The position numbers and the translations under genes were made by a program. The notes under the pieces were generated by a model, which made no database searches, was not told where the DNA came from, and was given only the letters and a program-made list of their open reading frames with translations. Below, in pieces: positions 23,790 through 35,061 of a stretch of 64,000 nucleotides of DNA. The DNA lies in assembly GCF_002943105.1 (NCBI RefSeq), contig NZ_PTPZ01000001.1, positions 62,001-126,000 of the forward strand, in the 5' to 3' direction. This DNA comes from Cloacibacterium normanense (GTDB lineage Bacteria; Bacteroidota; Bacteroidia; Flavobacteriales; Weeksellaceae). Position 1 is the first letter of the stretch. Every line of letters begins with the position of its first letter.

Positions 23790-26700
23790 ATGAGATTTAG
23801 ATGTCATTTTATATCTGTTATTACAATTTTGTTGTCTAGTATTGGTTTTTTTAAATCTCAGAATCAATCCGATTTTTATATATCAGACACTAGAAATGAA
23901 CAAAATGTTGTTATCGATTGTAATTATCCTTTCGTGAGCAATAATTGTGTTCTTTTGAAAGCTAATTACCCTTCTTTTAAGCTTACTAATAAATACGCTG
24001 TATCTTCTATTAATTATACACCATATTCAGTTACTAATAAAGTAGTTGTAAAAGATAATCTAGACGATTCTTTCTCAGGAATTATTAATTTACCATTTAA
24101 GTTTTGTTTTTATGGTCAAGCTTATAATAAGTTAGTAATAGGTTCTAATGGAATGATAAGTTTTGATATCAACCAAGCAAATCAAGCAAATGCACCTAAT
24201 ATATCTGAGGCTTTACCGAGTTCAAGTTTGCCCAAAGCTACAATTTTTGGAGTATTACACGATATGTATTTTTCTTTATCAGATGATTCGGAAATTAATT
24301 ATTCGGTAATTGGCAATGCGCCTTTTAGAAAATTTGTAATTAATTTTTATAAAGGGAGAATGTCTGGATGTGATGATTTAACATCTACTTCACAAATAGT
24401 ACTCTCAGAAGGAAGTAATAATATAGAGGTTTTCGTGGAAAATAAACCTCTTCCTTGTGAATTGGCACAGTTTAAAAACTCTCTTATAGGAATAAATGAT
24501 GAATTAGGAAATTCTGGAATGGCAGCTCCCAACAGAAATACTGGTTTATGGGAAGCCAAAAATGAAGCTTGGCTATTCAGTCCTGATGGAGAAAATGTAG
24601 TGCCTAATTTTTCTTGGTATGATGCAAATGGGAATTTAATTGGTACATCTAAAGACCAAATAGTTTGTCCTACAAAAGATACAAATTATAAATTAGATTT
24701 TATTTATTCCATATGTAATGGGGAAAGTTTTAATTTCACAGATGAGATTAATCTCAAGTTTTCTTCAGATTATCCTACTGTAGAAGAGTATATTAAAACG
24801 ATATGTAATAATAGAGTGAAAATTGTTTTATCAGACTATAAAGCATTTCTTACCACTAATGATATTTCAAAATTTAATTTTGAATTTATAGATGAAATAA
24901 CTAATGAAGTGTTAGATGAAAATACACCTTTTACGATTAATGTCTCTAAAGATATTAGAGTAATTATTTCGAATAAGGATAATAGTAATTGTAGTAGAAC
25001 TACCAATCTTTCTTTACAGTTTTTTCATCAAAACATTCTTACTACTCAGATTCCGGTTTGTGATTTATGGAATGATGGAAAAGAAAATGGCTATTTGTTA
25101 AGTAATTTAAATGAAAAATTAGTTCATACAAATTTTCAAGGCACAATTTCGTATTTTTTATCATATAAGAATGCGGTAGACAATATAGACTCTATTACAA
25201 CATATGATTTAACAAATGGAACACAGCTTTATGTAAGACTTTTAGAAAATAATTGTAGCAATGTTTTTGGTCCGATAAGTATTAATTTTACTTCCCCACC
25301 TCAGGTCATATCACCACTAGAACTTAAAGTAGAAATTTGTGATTTCAATAATGATGGAGTAGAAGATTTTGACTGGGCAAATTTTTTAAAAGATAAAGTC
25401 ACTACAGAGCAAGGAGTTACTATTCGAGTTTTTAATACATACGATGAGGCGCTGAATGCATCTTTAGACCAGTCAGGTCTTACTAAAATAGTAGAAGGAA
25501 AGTATAAAGTCTACGCCAGAGTAGAGTTTTCTGGTGGTTGTTTTTCAATTGCAGAAATCAATATGGACGTAGTTTTTGGAACAATAAAACTTAGAGAGGT
25601 AGATACTTATATTTGTTTTGATGGTATAGAAGATATAGAAGTAGATCTTTTGGACATTGCAAATAAAATGCTAATAAGTCCTTCCAGTAACATATCTGGG
25701 CCTTTCTTTTTTGCGAGTAATCAAGATGCGGTAGATAATTTGCCAGCAAATATGCTTTCTCCTAATCAGATTATTAAAGATGATGGAAATTTCATTCTTA
25801 AAACTTTTTATGTAAGATTTAATAATGGAGATAATTGTTATGTTATAAAGCCCATAAAAATTTATCTGGTTCATTTAGTGAAAAATAAAGATCAGTTTAA
25901 TGTTTGTGATTTTAAGAATGATAACTTGGAAACTGTTACTTTAAGTGCTTATGCAAGACTTGTCAATAATCAAAGTGGTTCAAAAGTTTTATATTTTAAT
26001 ACAGAAGCACAAGCGATAGCTAATGTCTCAGGAACAGATATTAAATCTCTTAATGTAACTTCTAGCCAAATGGTTTATGCAAGAATTACTATAAGAACTT
26101 GTTTACTTATCATACCTGTTACTTTTACCTTAGTGAAAACTCCAGATGTTCTTTATGAGTTAACAATAAACCTTAAAGACATTTGTGATAATAACGCAGA
26201 TGGAAAAGAAAATATAGATTTAAGTTCTTATGCCGCTGAAATAAATTTAAATAATGAATTGGTAGATTTTACTTATTACAAAACATACAATCCTCTAAAT
26301 AATACATTCTCTAATCCCTATTCTAATATTTCTAATATTGAAGTACAAGATGGAAGTATAGTTTATGTAAAAGTAAAATATAAAAATTCTGATTGTTTTT
26401 CAGTATCAAAAATTATTATCAATATAGATTATCTCCCTACGATAAAACTCTCTAAAACAGTTACTTTAAAAGCTTGTGATGATGATTTTAATTTTGGAGA
26501 ATATTTTGATTTAACAGAATCTACCCCTCAATTATATAACCAAAACTTAAACTTTATTCCTCTATCAGACCTTATTATTTCTTATTATGAAAGTGAAGAT
26601 GATGCAAATGTAGGAACAACGGTAGGCAAAATAAATTCTTTATATCATATCCATACTGCAAATGCTTTTGTTTATGTACGATTTCAATCAAAAACCTACG

Positions 26701-28031
26701 GTTGCTATTCTGTGGCTCCAATTAATTTATTATCTTACTTCCCTACAAAAGCAAAAAATTCTGTCATTTCTATTTGTGATAATAACTTGGATGGGTATTA
26801 TGATGTGAATCTTCTAAATTATAAGGCTTCTATGGTTCAAAATCCAGATGTAAATAATGTATATAAATTTTATTTAAGTACTGAGGATATCCGTATTCCA
26901 GGAAAGGAAATAAAAAATCCTGAAAATTTTGTGCTCAATCCTTACATTTCTAAAATTTGGGTTTATATAGAAAATTTAACTAATTGTGGAAGCATTGCAG
27001 AAATAAATTTTAAAAAAGGAAATGTTTTGACTTTAAGTCAAAACCAATTCTCTATCGATAATATTTGTGATACAAGTAATGATAAAAAGGAGCAAATAAA
27101 TCTCACAATTTTTGAAAATAATTTTAGTTCTTCATATACCTACGAATATTTTGAGAAAAACAGTGATATGTGGCAGAATCAGAATAAAATACTAAATCCC
27201 ACCGCCTATTCTTTTGATGAAACTAAAGGCATTTCTACATTCTTTGTAAAAGTTTCTCAAGATGGTCTTTGCCCGAGTTTTTATACCATAAATGTTCATT
27301 TAAATAAAACACCTATTATTAGCTTACCAGACTATTACTATTGTAAAAATGATTTAGTAGGATTAAAAATAAAACCAGATTTTTCAGGGTTAAATACTAT
27401 TTATTATTTTTGGAAGTTTCCAGATGGAACAATAGTAGAAGGGGCTGATAAAAATTATCTTACAGGATTAAAAACAGTAGGAACTTATACCTTAACATTA
27501 ACCAATTCTTCAAATTGTACCTATACTACAAGTTTTAAAATACTCAATATAGATACACCAGAAATCATATCATTAACAGGACAAGATGATTATTACATTA
27601 TAAAAGCCGAAGGAACTTCGGGAAGAAAAATTGTTTACTCCAAGGATTTAATTAACTGGCAAGACAGTAATATCTTTTATAACTTAAAAGCAGGGGAATA
27701 TAATTTCTATGTAAAATATGCAGACTCTGATTGTTATAGCGATGTGAGAAAAGGTAAAATTTTTACATTCCAAAACACTCTTACTCCAAATGGAGATGGC
27801 ATAAATGATTATTGGGTGCTCACAGGATTAGATGTGTTTAATGATAATTCTACTTTACAAGTGTTTGATAAGTTTGGAAACTTAGTATATCAGCAAGTGA
27901 CTAATAAAGAGTTTAAATGGGATGGCAAGATGCAATCAAGAAGTTTAAATACGGATGCGTATTGGTTTGTCATCACAGCAGGAGATCAGAGGGTTTATAA
28001 AGGATGGATTCTCCTCAAAAATAGAAATTAA
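23790..28031 (+). CDS. large surface protein with T9SS type B (CHU_C) sorting domain
   Basis: A 1,413-residue exported protein. A signal peptide (ISVITILLSSIGFFKSQ) is followed by an N-terminal domain of about 280 residues. From about residue 424 to 1,180 there are eight tandem units spaced 92-100 residues, each opening with a Cys-Asp turn such as CDFNNDGVEDF, CDNNADGKENIDL or CDNNLDGYYDVNL. The C-terminal 85 residues (LTPNGDGINDYWVLTGLDVF, FDKFGNLVYQQ, KWDGK, TDAYWF, KGWILLKN) form the gliding-motility-associated type B sorting domain used for type IX secretion. Adhesin or matrix roles are usual for the class; no ligand is visible. A paralogue follows in tandem. Confidence 0.9.
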   Translation: MRFRCHFISVITILLSSIGFFKSQNQSDFYISDTRNEQNVVIDCNYPFVSNNCVLLKANYPSFKLTNKYAVSSINYTPYSVTNKVVVKDNLDDSFSGIINLPFKFCFYGQAYNKLVIGSNGMISFDINQANQANAPNISEALPSSSLPKATIFGVLHDMYFSLSDDSEINYSVIGNAPFRKFVINFYKGRMSGCDDLTSTSQIVLSEGSNNIEVFVENKPLPCELAQFKNSLIGINDELGNSGMAAPNRNTGLWEAKNEAWLFSPDGENVVPNFSWYDANGNLIGTSKDQIVCPTKDTNYKLDFIYSICNGESFNFTDEINLKFSSDYPTVEEYIKTICNNRVKIVLSDYKAFLTTNDISKFNFEFIDEITNEVLDENTPFTINVSKDIRVIISNKDNSNCSRTTNLSLQFFHQNILTTQIPVCDLWNDGKENGYLLSNLNEKLVHTNFQGTISYFLSYKNAVDNIDSITTYDLTNGTQLYVRLLENNCSNVFGPISINFTSPPQVISPLELKVEICDFNNDGVEDFDWANFLKDKVTTEQGVTIRVFNTYDEALNASLDQSGLTKIVEGKYKVYARVEFSGGCFSIAEINMDVVFGTIKLREVDTYICFDGIEDIEVDLLDIANKMLISPSSNISGPFFFASNQDAVDNLPANMLSPNQIIKDDGNFILKTFYVRFNNGDNCYVIKPIKIYLVHLVKNKDQFNVCDFKNDNLETVTLSAYARLVNNQSGSKVLYFNTEAQAIANVSGTDIKSLNVTSSQMVYARITIRTCLLIIPVTFTLVKTPDVLYELTINLKDICDNNADGKENIDLSSYAAEINLNNELVDFTYYKTYNPLNNTFSNPYSNISNIEVQDGSIVYVKVKYKNSDCFSVSKIIINIDYLPTIKLSKTVTLKACDDDFNFGEYFDLTESTPQLYNQNLNFIPLSDLIISYYESEDDANVGTTVGKINSLYHIHTANAFVYVRFQSKTYGCYSVAPINLLSYFPTKAKNSVISICDNNLDGYYDVNLLNYKASMVQNPDVNNVYKFYLSTEDIRIPGKEIKNPENFVLNPYISKIWVYIENLTNCGSIAEINFKKGNVLTLSQNQFSIDNICDTSNDKKEQINLTIFENNFSSSYTYEYFEKNSDMWQNQNKILNPTAYSFDETKGISTFFVKVSQDGLCPSFYTINVHLNKTPIISLPDYYYCKNDLVGLKIKPDFSGLNTIYYFWKFPDGTIVEGADKNYLTGLKTVGTYTLTLTNSSNCTYTTSFKILNIDTPEIISLTGQDDYYIIKAEGTSGRKIVYSKDLINWQDSNIFYNLKAGEYNFYVKYADSDCYSDVRKGKIFTFQNTLTPNGDGINDYWVLTGLDVFNDNSTLQVFDKFGNLVYQQVTNKEFKWDGKMQSRSLNTDAYWFVITAGDQRVYKGWILLKNRN

Positions 28032-28184
28032 AATGTTTTTAACAAATTTAGGTTTGATATTATCTGAAGTTTTTTTTGTTAATATTTTAATTTTTAATCA
28101 CTTAATGATAACTATCAACTTAAAATGATAGATACTTAATAAAGAATTTCTGTTATTAATGAAAAATTAACATAAGTTAATTTT

Positions 28185-28218
28185 TTTGTATTCTTTCGGC
28201 TAAAATTCGCTAATTTTG
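28185..28218 (+). promoter_or_regulatory. promoter of the second giant surface-protein gene
   Basis: TTTG at 28185-28188, a 22-base spacer and TAATTTTG at 28211-28218; the ATG is at 28237. The broken gene thus keeps an intact promoter of its own. The rest of the 205-base gap is AT-rich with a TTAATTTTTAATCACTTAA tract and nothing else recognised. Confidence 0.55.
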
Positions 28219-28236
28219 CCCCGAAAATAGGTCGTC

Positions 28237-31200
28237 ATGAAATCTAAAAAAAACTATAGCCTTTTACTTGCCTTTTTTGTAATTTCTTTTAATCTTTTTA
28301 AATCCCAGACTACTTCAGATTTTTTTATTTCCGATGCTAAAAATGAAAAGGAAGTTTTAATAAATTGTAACTATCCACTAATTAACGGCAATTGTGTGGC
28401 GCTTAGCGCTAATTACCCTTCTTTTAAGCAAACAGATAATTATAGTGTATCATCTATTAATTATACTCCTTACTCTGTAGTTAATAAAACTATATTAGCA
28501 GGCGATCTAGATGATTCTTTCTCGGGAATAATTGATTTGCCATTTAAATTTTGTTTTTATGGTCAGACTTATACCCAATTAGTAATCGGTTCTAATGGAA
28601 TGATAAGTTTTGATACTTATCAAGCTTATCAAGCTAATGGCGCCAATTTTTCTGCTCCTTTACCTAATTAAAATTTACCTAAAGAATCTGTTTTTGGAGT
28701 CTTACATGATATGTTTTTTTCTCAAGCAAATGGTTCTGAAATTAACTATGCTGTAATTGGATCAGCTCCTTTTAGAAAATTTGTAGTTAATTTTAAAAAT
28801 GGTAGAATTTCTGGTTGTGATTCAGAGACTTCAACCTCACAAATTGTTTTATCCGAGGGAAGTAATAATATTGAAATTTTTGTAGAAAATAAAGCCCTTG
28901 CATGTGATCTTACAAAATTTAAAAATGCAGTTATAGGGATTAATGATGCTACAGGAGATTTAGGAATGGCTGCGCCCGGAAGAAATACAGGGATTTGGTC
29001 TGCACAAAATGAGGCTTGGCTATTTAGCCCAAATGCTGATTCTTTAACGCCAGATATTATTTGGTATTATAGTAATGGTAATATTATAGGAACGAATAAA
29101 AATCTGACGGTTTGTCCTACCAAAAATGAAACATATAAAGTAGATATCATTTACACCAATTGTAATAATGAAAAAATAATCTATTCTGATAACATAAATG
29201 TTAATTTTTCTGCAGATTATCCTCTTGTGAAAGATTACAGTAAAATATTTTGTAATAGTAATGAGCAAGTAATTTTGGCAGATTATAAAAGCTCTATTGT
29301 GACAGGGGATATTTCTTTTTTTAACTTCGAGTTTAAGGATGCAGTAACCAACCAAATTCTAAATGAAACTACACCATTTACAATATCGTCTAATCGAAAT
29401 ATTAAAGTTACAGTTTCTAATAAGAATGAGGCTAATTGTAAAAAAGTAGCTAATCTATCGTTTCTTTCTCAGAATATTTACAATTACCAGCCAGTAATAT
29501 GTGATATTGCTAATGATGGAGTAGAAAACAATTTTTTATTAAGTAATTTAAATTCACAATTAGTAGGAACAAATTATCAAGGAACAGTTTCTTATTTCAC
29601 ATCTTATAATAATGCTGCCAATAATCAAAATGTAATTACAAATTATAATTTAACTAATGGAACCCAGTTCTATATAAGACTTATTCAAGGGGAATGTGTA
29701 AATGTTTTAGGACCAATAGAAATTAGATTTAACTCAGCTCCTATTGTAACTAATGCTTCACTAGATGTTGAAATGTGTGACAATAATGATGATGGAGTAG
29801 AAAATTTTAATTGGGCAGAAAACTTAAAAAATAATTTAACTACAGAACCAGGAATGTCTATAAGAGTTTTTAATTCTTATCAAGAGGCATTCACTGCGTT
29901 ACCTAATCAGTTAGGACTTACTCAAATTAAGGAAGGAAATTATAGGGTGTATGCTAGAGTACAAAGTAATTCTGGCTGTTTCTCAATTGCCGAGGTTAGT
30001 ATGAATGTCTCTTTTAAGTCAATTGAGGCAGTAGAAACTGTAGATTATATATGTTTTGATGGTACAGCGGATATAACAATAAATCTAACGGATTATTATA
30101 ATGACATGTTAAAAAATCCTTCTGGAGAAAATGTTACTTTTTTTTGGAAGCTTTAGTTATGCACAAAGTAATTTACCATCTAGAGAGATTAATTCTATTC
30201 AGCTAATAACCGATGATGGTGATTATATTACCAAGAATTATTATGCAAGGTTTAGCAATGGAGATTGTTATACTATAAAAAGAATAAGAATAGTTCTTGT
30301 AAAACTAACTGTAAATAAAGATAAATTTGAGATCTGTGATTCTGGAAATGATGGTTTAGAAAAAATTACATTAAGCAAGTATACTCGTGATGTCAATAGT
30401 CAAAGTGGAACTAAAGTTTTATTTTATAGCACGCACTTAGAAGCAGATAATAACGCAACATCTTTCTTAAGAGTAATTGATCTTACTTCGAGTTCTACAG
30501 TGTATGCTAGAATAAGTCTGTCAGATTGTGTAAAAGTAGTCCCTATTACTTTCACTTTAGTATCTACTCCAAATATTGTTGCCGAAATTGAAAAAGAATT
30601 TCCCATTTATTGTGACAATAATGCTGATGGAAAGGAAAATATAGACCTCACAGAATTAGATGCTCAAATTAATGTAAATAATGAACAAGTAGAGTTTTCT
30701 TATTTTAAAAGCTATAATATCCAAAACGCCACCTTTTCAGATCCATATTTAGACCCTCTAAATGCAGAAGTTCAAGATGGAGATATCCTTTATGTGAAAG
30801 TTAAATATAAAAACTCCGATTGTTTTTCTGTAGCAAAAGTTAAAGTAAGAATTAAGGTCATTAATTACTTAATAAATCTATCTCCAAACGCCATTTTAAA
30901 AATATGTAACGAAGATTTTACTGCCAGCGAAACCTTCAATCTAGAAGAGGTGGTTTCTCAAATATTTGACCAAGGAAAGAATGAGATTCCGTTCTCAGAT
31001 TTTGATATTACTTATTACGTAAACGAAAATTTTGCAAATCAAGGAACTTCGGCAGGGAAAATTTCTGCGCCTAACTCTTATATATCTTCCGCTGCCAATG
31101 CTTATGTTTATGCCAGATTCCAATCAAAATCATACGGATGTTATTCCGTAGCTCCAATTAATTTATTATTTGTCCTTCCGCCTAAAACTATAAATTCAGA

Positions 31201-32467
31201 AATTACTATTTGTGACAATAATTTAGACGAAAAGTATGATGTAAATCTGCTTGCATATAAAGATAGTATGGTTCAATATCCTAATGAGGACAATAAATTT
31301 AAATTTTATAAAGAATTTGCCGATATTAATGTTGCTGGAAAAGAAATTACAAACCCAGAAAATTTTATAGTCGAGGCTAATATTTCTAAAATTTGGGTAT
31401 ATGTAGAAAATTTACCTAATTGTGGAAGCTCAGCAGAAATTATATTCAAAAGAGGAAATGCTTTAAATCTTGATAAAAAACATTTTAATTTACATAACAT
31501 TTGTGATACAAATAATGACAAAAAAGAACAAATAGACCTCACCATTTTTGAGAATAATTTTAGCTCATCTTTTACTTATGAATATTTTGATAAACAGTCT
31601 GATTTATGGCTAGATCAAAATAAAATTCAGAATCCAAGAGCCCATATTTTTGATGAAACTACCGGAAATTCTATTATATATGTGAAAGTTTTTCAGGAAG
31701 GTTTCTGTCCAGATTTTTATACCATAGACCTTAAGCTAAATGAAGTTCCAATTGTAAAAATAGAAGATCAGTATTATTGCAAAAATGATATAGTAGGTAT
31801 AGATATAGTACCAGATGTTTCTGGATTAAATGTTGTATACTATAGTTGGAAACTTCCAGATGGAACGATGATAGAAGGAGCAGACAAAAAAGATTTAACA
31901 AATATTAAAACCTTAGGTACTTATGTTTTAACACTAACCAATTCTTCTAATTGTACCTATACTACAAGTTTTAAAATAATTAATAAAGACACTCCCAAAA
32001 TTATATCTTTAACAGGTAAAAATGATTATTACACCATAAAAGCTGAGGGAATACCCGGAAGAAAAATTGTTTATTCTTTAGATTTAATTCATTGGCAAGA
32101 CAGTAATGTATTCTACAATTTAAAGGTAGGTGAATATACTTTTTACGTAAAATATGCTGATTCAGATTGTTATGGTGATTCGATTAAAGGTAAGATTTTT
32201 ATTTTGCAAAACGCGTTTACACCAAATGGCGATGGAATTAATGATTATTGGGTGCTATCTGGGTTAGATGTTTTCAACAATAATTCTACCTTGCAGATTT
32301 TTGATAAATACGGGAATATGGTTTACAAACAGATAAGTAATACAGAATTTAAATGGGACGGAAAAGCAAATTCTAGAGTATTAAATTCAGATGCTTATTG
32401 GTTTGTTTTAACAGCTGGAGACGAGAGAATTTATAAAGGATGGATTTATCTTAAGAATAAAAATTAA
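28237..32467 (+). pseudogene. tandem paralogue of the large surface protein, broken by a stop and a frameshift
   Basis: Read as one gene this encodes about 1,409 residues, collinear with the intact paralogue upstream: the same signal peptide region, N-terminal domain, eight Cys-Asp units (CDIANDGVENNF, CDNNDDGVENFNW, CDSGNDGLEKITL, CDNNADGKENIDL and others) and CHU_C tail (FTPNGDGINDYWVLSGLDVF). Two lesions break it. An in-frame TAA at 28669-28671 falls where the paralogue has Ser (PLPN-stop-NLPK against ALPSSSLPK). A T8 run at 30138-30145 shifts the frame; seven T would restore it. Without both corrections the product ends after 144 residues. It may be decaying, or one or both lesions may be sequencing errors. 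Confidence 0.88.
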
Positions 32468-32470
32468 TAA

Positions 32471-32505
32471 AAAAGCTTCATCTTATGATGAAGCTTTCTT
32501 TTTTA
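32471..32505. terminator. bidirectional terminator between surface-protein pseudogene and glnS
   Basis: AAAGCTTCATC / GATGAAGCTTT stem with an A-run before and a T-run after; it overlaps the glnS stop codon. Confidence 0.85.
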
Positions 32506-34179
32506 TTGCTCTAGTTTAAAACTGTCTTTAAGTGTTACTGTTCTATTGAAAATTAATTTATTTTCTGTAGAATCTTTGTCTAGAGTATAATAACCAATTC
32601 TTTGGAATTGATAATGGTCTCCAACTTTTGCATTTTTAAGGCTTGGCTCAGCAAAACCTTGAACTTTTTTCAGAGAATCTTTGTTTACAAATTCCATGAA
32701 ATCTGTTTCCTTTTCTGCATCTGGTTGTTCGTGAGTAAATAATCTGTCATAGATTCTTACTTCAATTGGTAAAGCATGTTTTGCCGAAACCCAATGAAGC
32801 GTTCCTTTTACTTTTCTCATACTTGCCTCAGTTCCGCTTCCAGATTTAGATTCTTCGTCATAAGTAGCGTAGATAGTAGTGATTTCGCTATTCTCATCTT
32901 TTTCTACTCTGTTGGCTTTAATAATGTAAGCAGATTTTAGTCTTACTTCTCCACCAATCGTTAATCTGAAGAATTTTTTCGGAGCTTCTTCCATGAAATC
33001 CTCTCTTTCGATGTAAAGTTCTCTGCTGAAAGGCACTTCTCTAGTTCCTGCGTTTTCATCTTCAGGATTGTTTTCTGTTTCTAGCCATTCTTCTTTATCT
33101 TCAGGATAATTTTCGATGATAAGTTTTACAGGATTTACCACAGACATTACTCGGGTAGAAACTTTGTTGAGATCTTCTCTTACGCAGAATTCTAGCAACT
33201 GAACATTGATGAGGTTTTCGCGTTTTGCAACGCCCACTCTGTCAATAAATTCTCTGATGGATTTCGGAGTGTAACCCAATCTTCTCATCCCAGAAATCGT
33301 AGGCATTCTAGGATCATCCCAGCCTGTTACCACACCTTCTGCTACTAATCTTTGTAATTTACGTTTAGAAGTTACCATGTAAGTAACGTTCATTCTCGCA
33401 AATTCTCTTTGTTTATTTCTTACTTTTCCATCTTCATAAACTTGGTCTAAATACCAATCATAAAGAGGTCTGTGATTTTCGAATTCTAATGAACAAAGGG
33501 AATGTGAAATTTGCTCTAAATAATCAGATTCACCATGAGCCCAATCATACATAGGATAGATTTTCCATTTTTCACCAGTTCTGTGGTGTGGTCTTTTCAG
33601 AATTCTGTACATAACAGGGTCACGCATGTTCATATTCGGTGAAGTCATGTCTATTTTAGCTCTTAGAGACATTGCACCTTCTTCGAATTCTCCGTTTTTC
33701 ATTCTTTCGAATAAATCTAGAGATTCTTCTATAGGTCTATTTCTGTATGGAGATTCTATTCCTGCTTCGGTAGGATTTTTTCTTTGTTCTGTAATCACTT
33801 CAGAAGGTTGCTCATCTACATAGGCTTTTCCTTGTTTAATCATTTCTACAGCCCAATCATACAACTGCTGGAAGTAATCAGAAGCATACAACTCTTGGTC
33901 GTATTTGAAACCTAACCATTTAATATCTTCTTTGATGGCATCTACGAATTCTTGCTCTTCTTTTTCGGGATTAGTGTCGTCAAATCGTAAATTAACAGGA
34001 GCACCATATTTTTCTCCTAAACCGAAGTTAATGCAAATAGCTTTGGTATGTCCTACGTGTAAATAACCATTAGGTTCTGGTGGAAATCTAAAACGCAATT
34101 TAGATTTATCTAAACCATTTTCTAAATCATTTTCGATGATTTGTTCAATAAAATTGAGCGGTTTTTTTTCTTCTTCCAT
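32503..34179 (-). CDS. glnS: glutaminyl-tRNA synthetase
   Basis: A 558-residue class I aminoacyl-tRNA synthetase that charges tRNA-Gln directly. HIGH is present as GYLHVGHTKAI near residue 38 and the KMSKS-like loop as VTSKRKLQRL near 265. The segment RFRFPPEPNGYLHVGHTK is a GlnRS/GluRS hallmark, and NLRFDDTNPEKEEQEFVDAI favours GlnRS. The C-terminal anticodon-binding beta barrels are complete. The ORF opens at 34197, but the ATG at 34179 (MEEEKKPLNFIEQII) is the family-like start. Confidence 0.95.
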   Translation of the reverse strand: MEEEKKPLNFIEQIIENDLENGLDKSKLRFRFPPEPNGYLHVGHTKAICINFGLGEKYGAPVNLRFDDTNPEKEEQEFVDAIKEDIKWLGFKYDQELYASDYFQQLYDWAVEMIKQGKAYVDEQPSEVITEQRKNPTEAGIESPYRNRPIEESLDLFERMKNGEFEEGAMSLRAKIDMTSPNMNMRDPVMYRILKRPHHRTGEKWKIYPMYDWAHGESDYLEQISHSLCSLEFENHRPLYDWYLDQVYEDGKVRNKQREFARMNVTYMVTSKRKLQRLVAEGVVTGWDDPRMPTISGMRRLGYTPKSIREFIDRVGVAKRENLINVQLLEFCVREDLNKVSTRVMSVVNPVKLIIENYPEDKEEWLETENNPEDENAGTREVPFSRELYIEREDFMEEAPKKFFRLTIGGEVRLKSAYIIKANRVEKDENSEITTIYATYDEESKSGSGTEASMRKVKGTLHWVSAKHALPIEVRIYDRLFTHEQPDAEKETDFMEFVNKDSLKKVQGFAEPSLKNAKVGDHYQFQRIGYYTLDKDSTENKLIFNRTVTLKDSFKLEQ

Positions 34180-34309
34180 AATCAGTTCTTGAATCATGCA
34201 AATTTAAGAAAAATTATTAGGCTTCTGAATATGATAATCTGCTTTAATTATAGTAAAAAGTTGTATTTATTAGTTTTTCAAGTTATTTAAAACAATTTTA
34301 GTAATTATG

Positions 34310-34323
34310 TTGAGATATCTCAA
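34310..34323. promoter_or_regulatory. perfect 14-bp palindrome upstream of the sensory operon
   Basis: TTGAGATATCTCAA is a perfect palindrome 90 bases before the regulator ATG, in the 233-base divergent gap with glnS. Its position suits an operator, possibly autoregulatory; nothing else in the gap is recognised beyond AT-rich sequence. Confidence 0.35.
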
Positions 34324-34412
34324 TAAAAAATATTATTTTTATTTCTTAATTGGAGTTATTTAACTTAAAAATTAAGCTTTTAACTAAAAATTTTCCCTTA
34401 AATTCTTTAAAA

Positions 34413-35042
34413 ATGTCTATTAAAGTTGCCGTAGTAGAAGATGAAAAGCATTATAATAATGCTCTTAAAAAAATTATTGACAACGATTCAGAATTGGACT
34501 GTGTAGCTCAATTATATTCAGGAGCAGAATCATTAGCTTTGTTAAATAAGATAAAACCGGATGTGGTTTTGATGGATATTAAACTTCCTGATATGAGCGG
34601 TATAGAAGTGGTTTCTAGAGTTATAGATAATATGTCAGAAACCAAATTTATAATGTGTACCAGTTTTGAAGATGATGCGCATATTTATGATGCGCTAAAA
34701 ACAGGAGCTTCTGGCTATCTTATCAAAGGAGAAACGATGGATAAAATTATTGCTTCCATAAAAGATGTTTACCAAGGTGGCGCACCGATGAGTTTTGGAG
34801 TTGCAAAAAGAGTTTTACAATATTTTAGAGAAGAAAAAACAATTGTGAATCAACAACTGAACGATTTGTCAAAATCCGAATTTGAAATTTTAGAACTCTT
34901 GGCAAAAGGCTATTTGTATAAAGAAATCGCAGAAATAAAACAAGTGACCATAGATACTATAAAAAAACATGTGAGCAATATTTACAAAAAACTTCATGTG
35001 AATAATAAAGTTGAAGCCATAAATATTCTTAAAAACTTATAA
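34413..35042 (+). CDS. NarL/LuxR-family response regulator
   Basis: A 209-residue regulator. The receiver domain has D10/E11, phospho-acceptor D55 (PDVVLMDIKLPDMSG) and the KTGASGYLIKGE segment with the conserved lysine. The C-terminal LuxR helix-turn-helix reads LSKSEFEILELLAKGYLYKEI and continues with VTIDTIKKHVSNIYKKLHV. The ORF could start from a TTG at 34350, but the ATG at 34413 (MSIKVAVVEDE) is at the domain edge. It opens a four-gene same-strand operon that ends with a matching kinase at 36560-37351. Confidence 0.93.
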   Translation: MSIKVAVVEDEKHYNNALKKIIDNDSELDCVAQLYSGAESLALLNKIKPDVVLMDIKLPDMSGIEVVSRVIDNMSETKFIMCTSFEDDAHIYDALKTGASGYLIKGETMDKIIASIKDVYQGGAPMSFGVAKRVLQYFREEKTIVNQQLNDLSKSEFEILELLAKGYLYKEIAEIKQVTIDTIKKHVSNIYKKLHVNNKVEAINILKNL

Positions 35043-35061
35043 TAATTTCTTATAACTCAGT

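Noticed and set aside
28237-30156. Treating the pieces 28237-28671, 28711-30156 and 30131-32467 as three separate genes
   Set aside because: All three align in order with the intact paralogue at 23790-28031, and only one stop and one homopolymer shift divide them.
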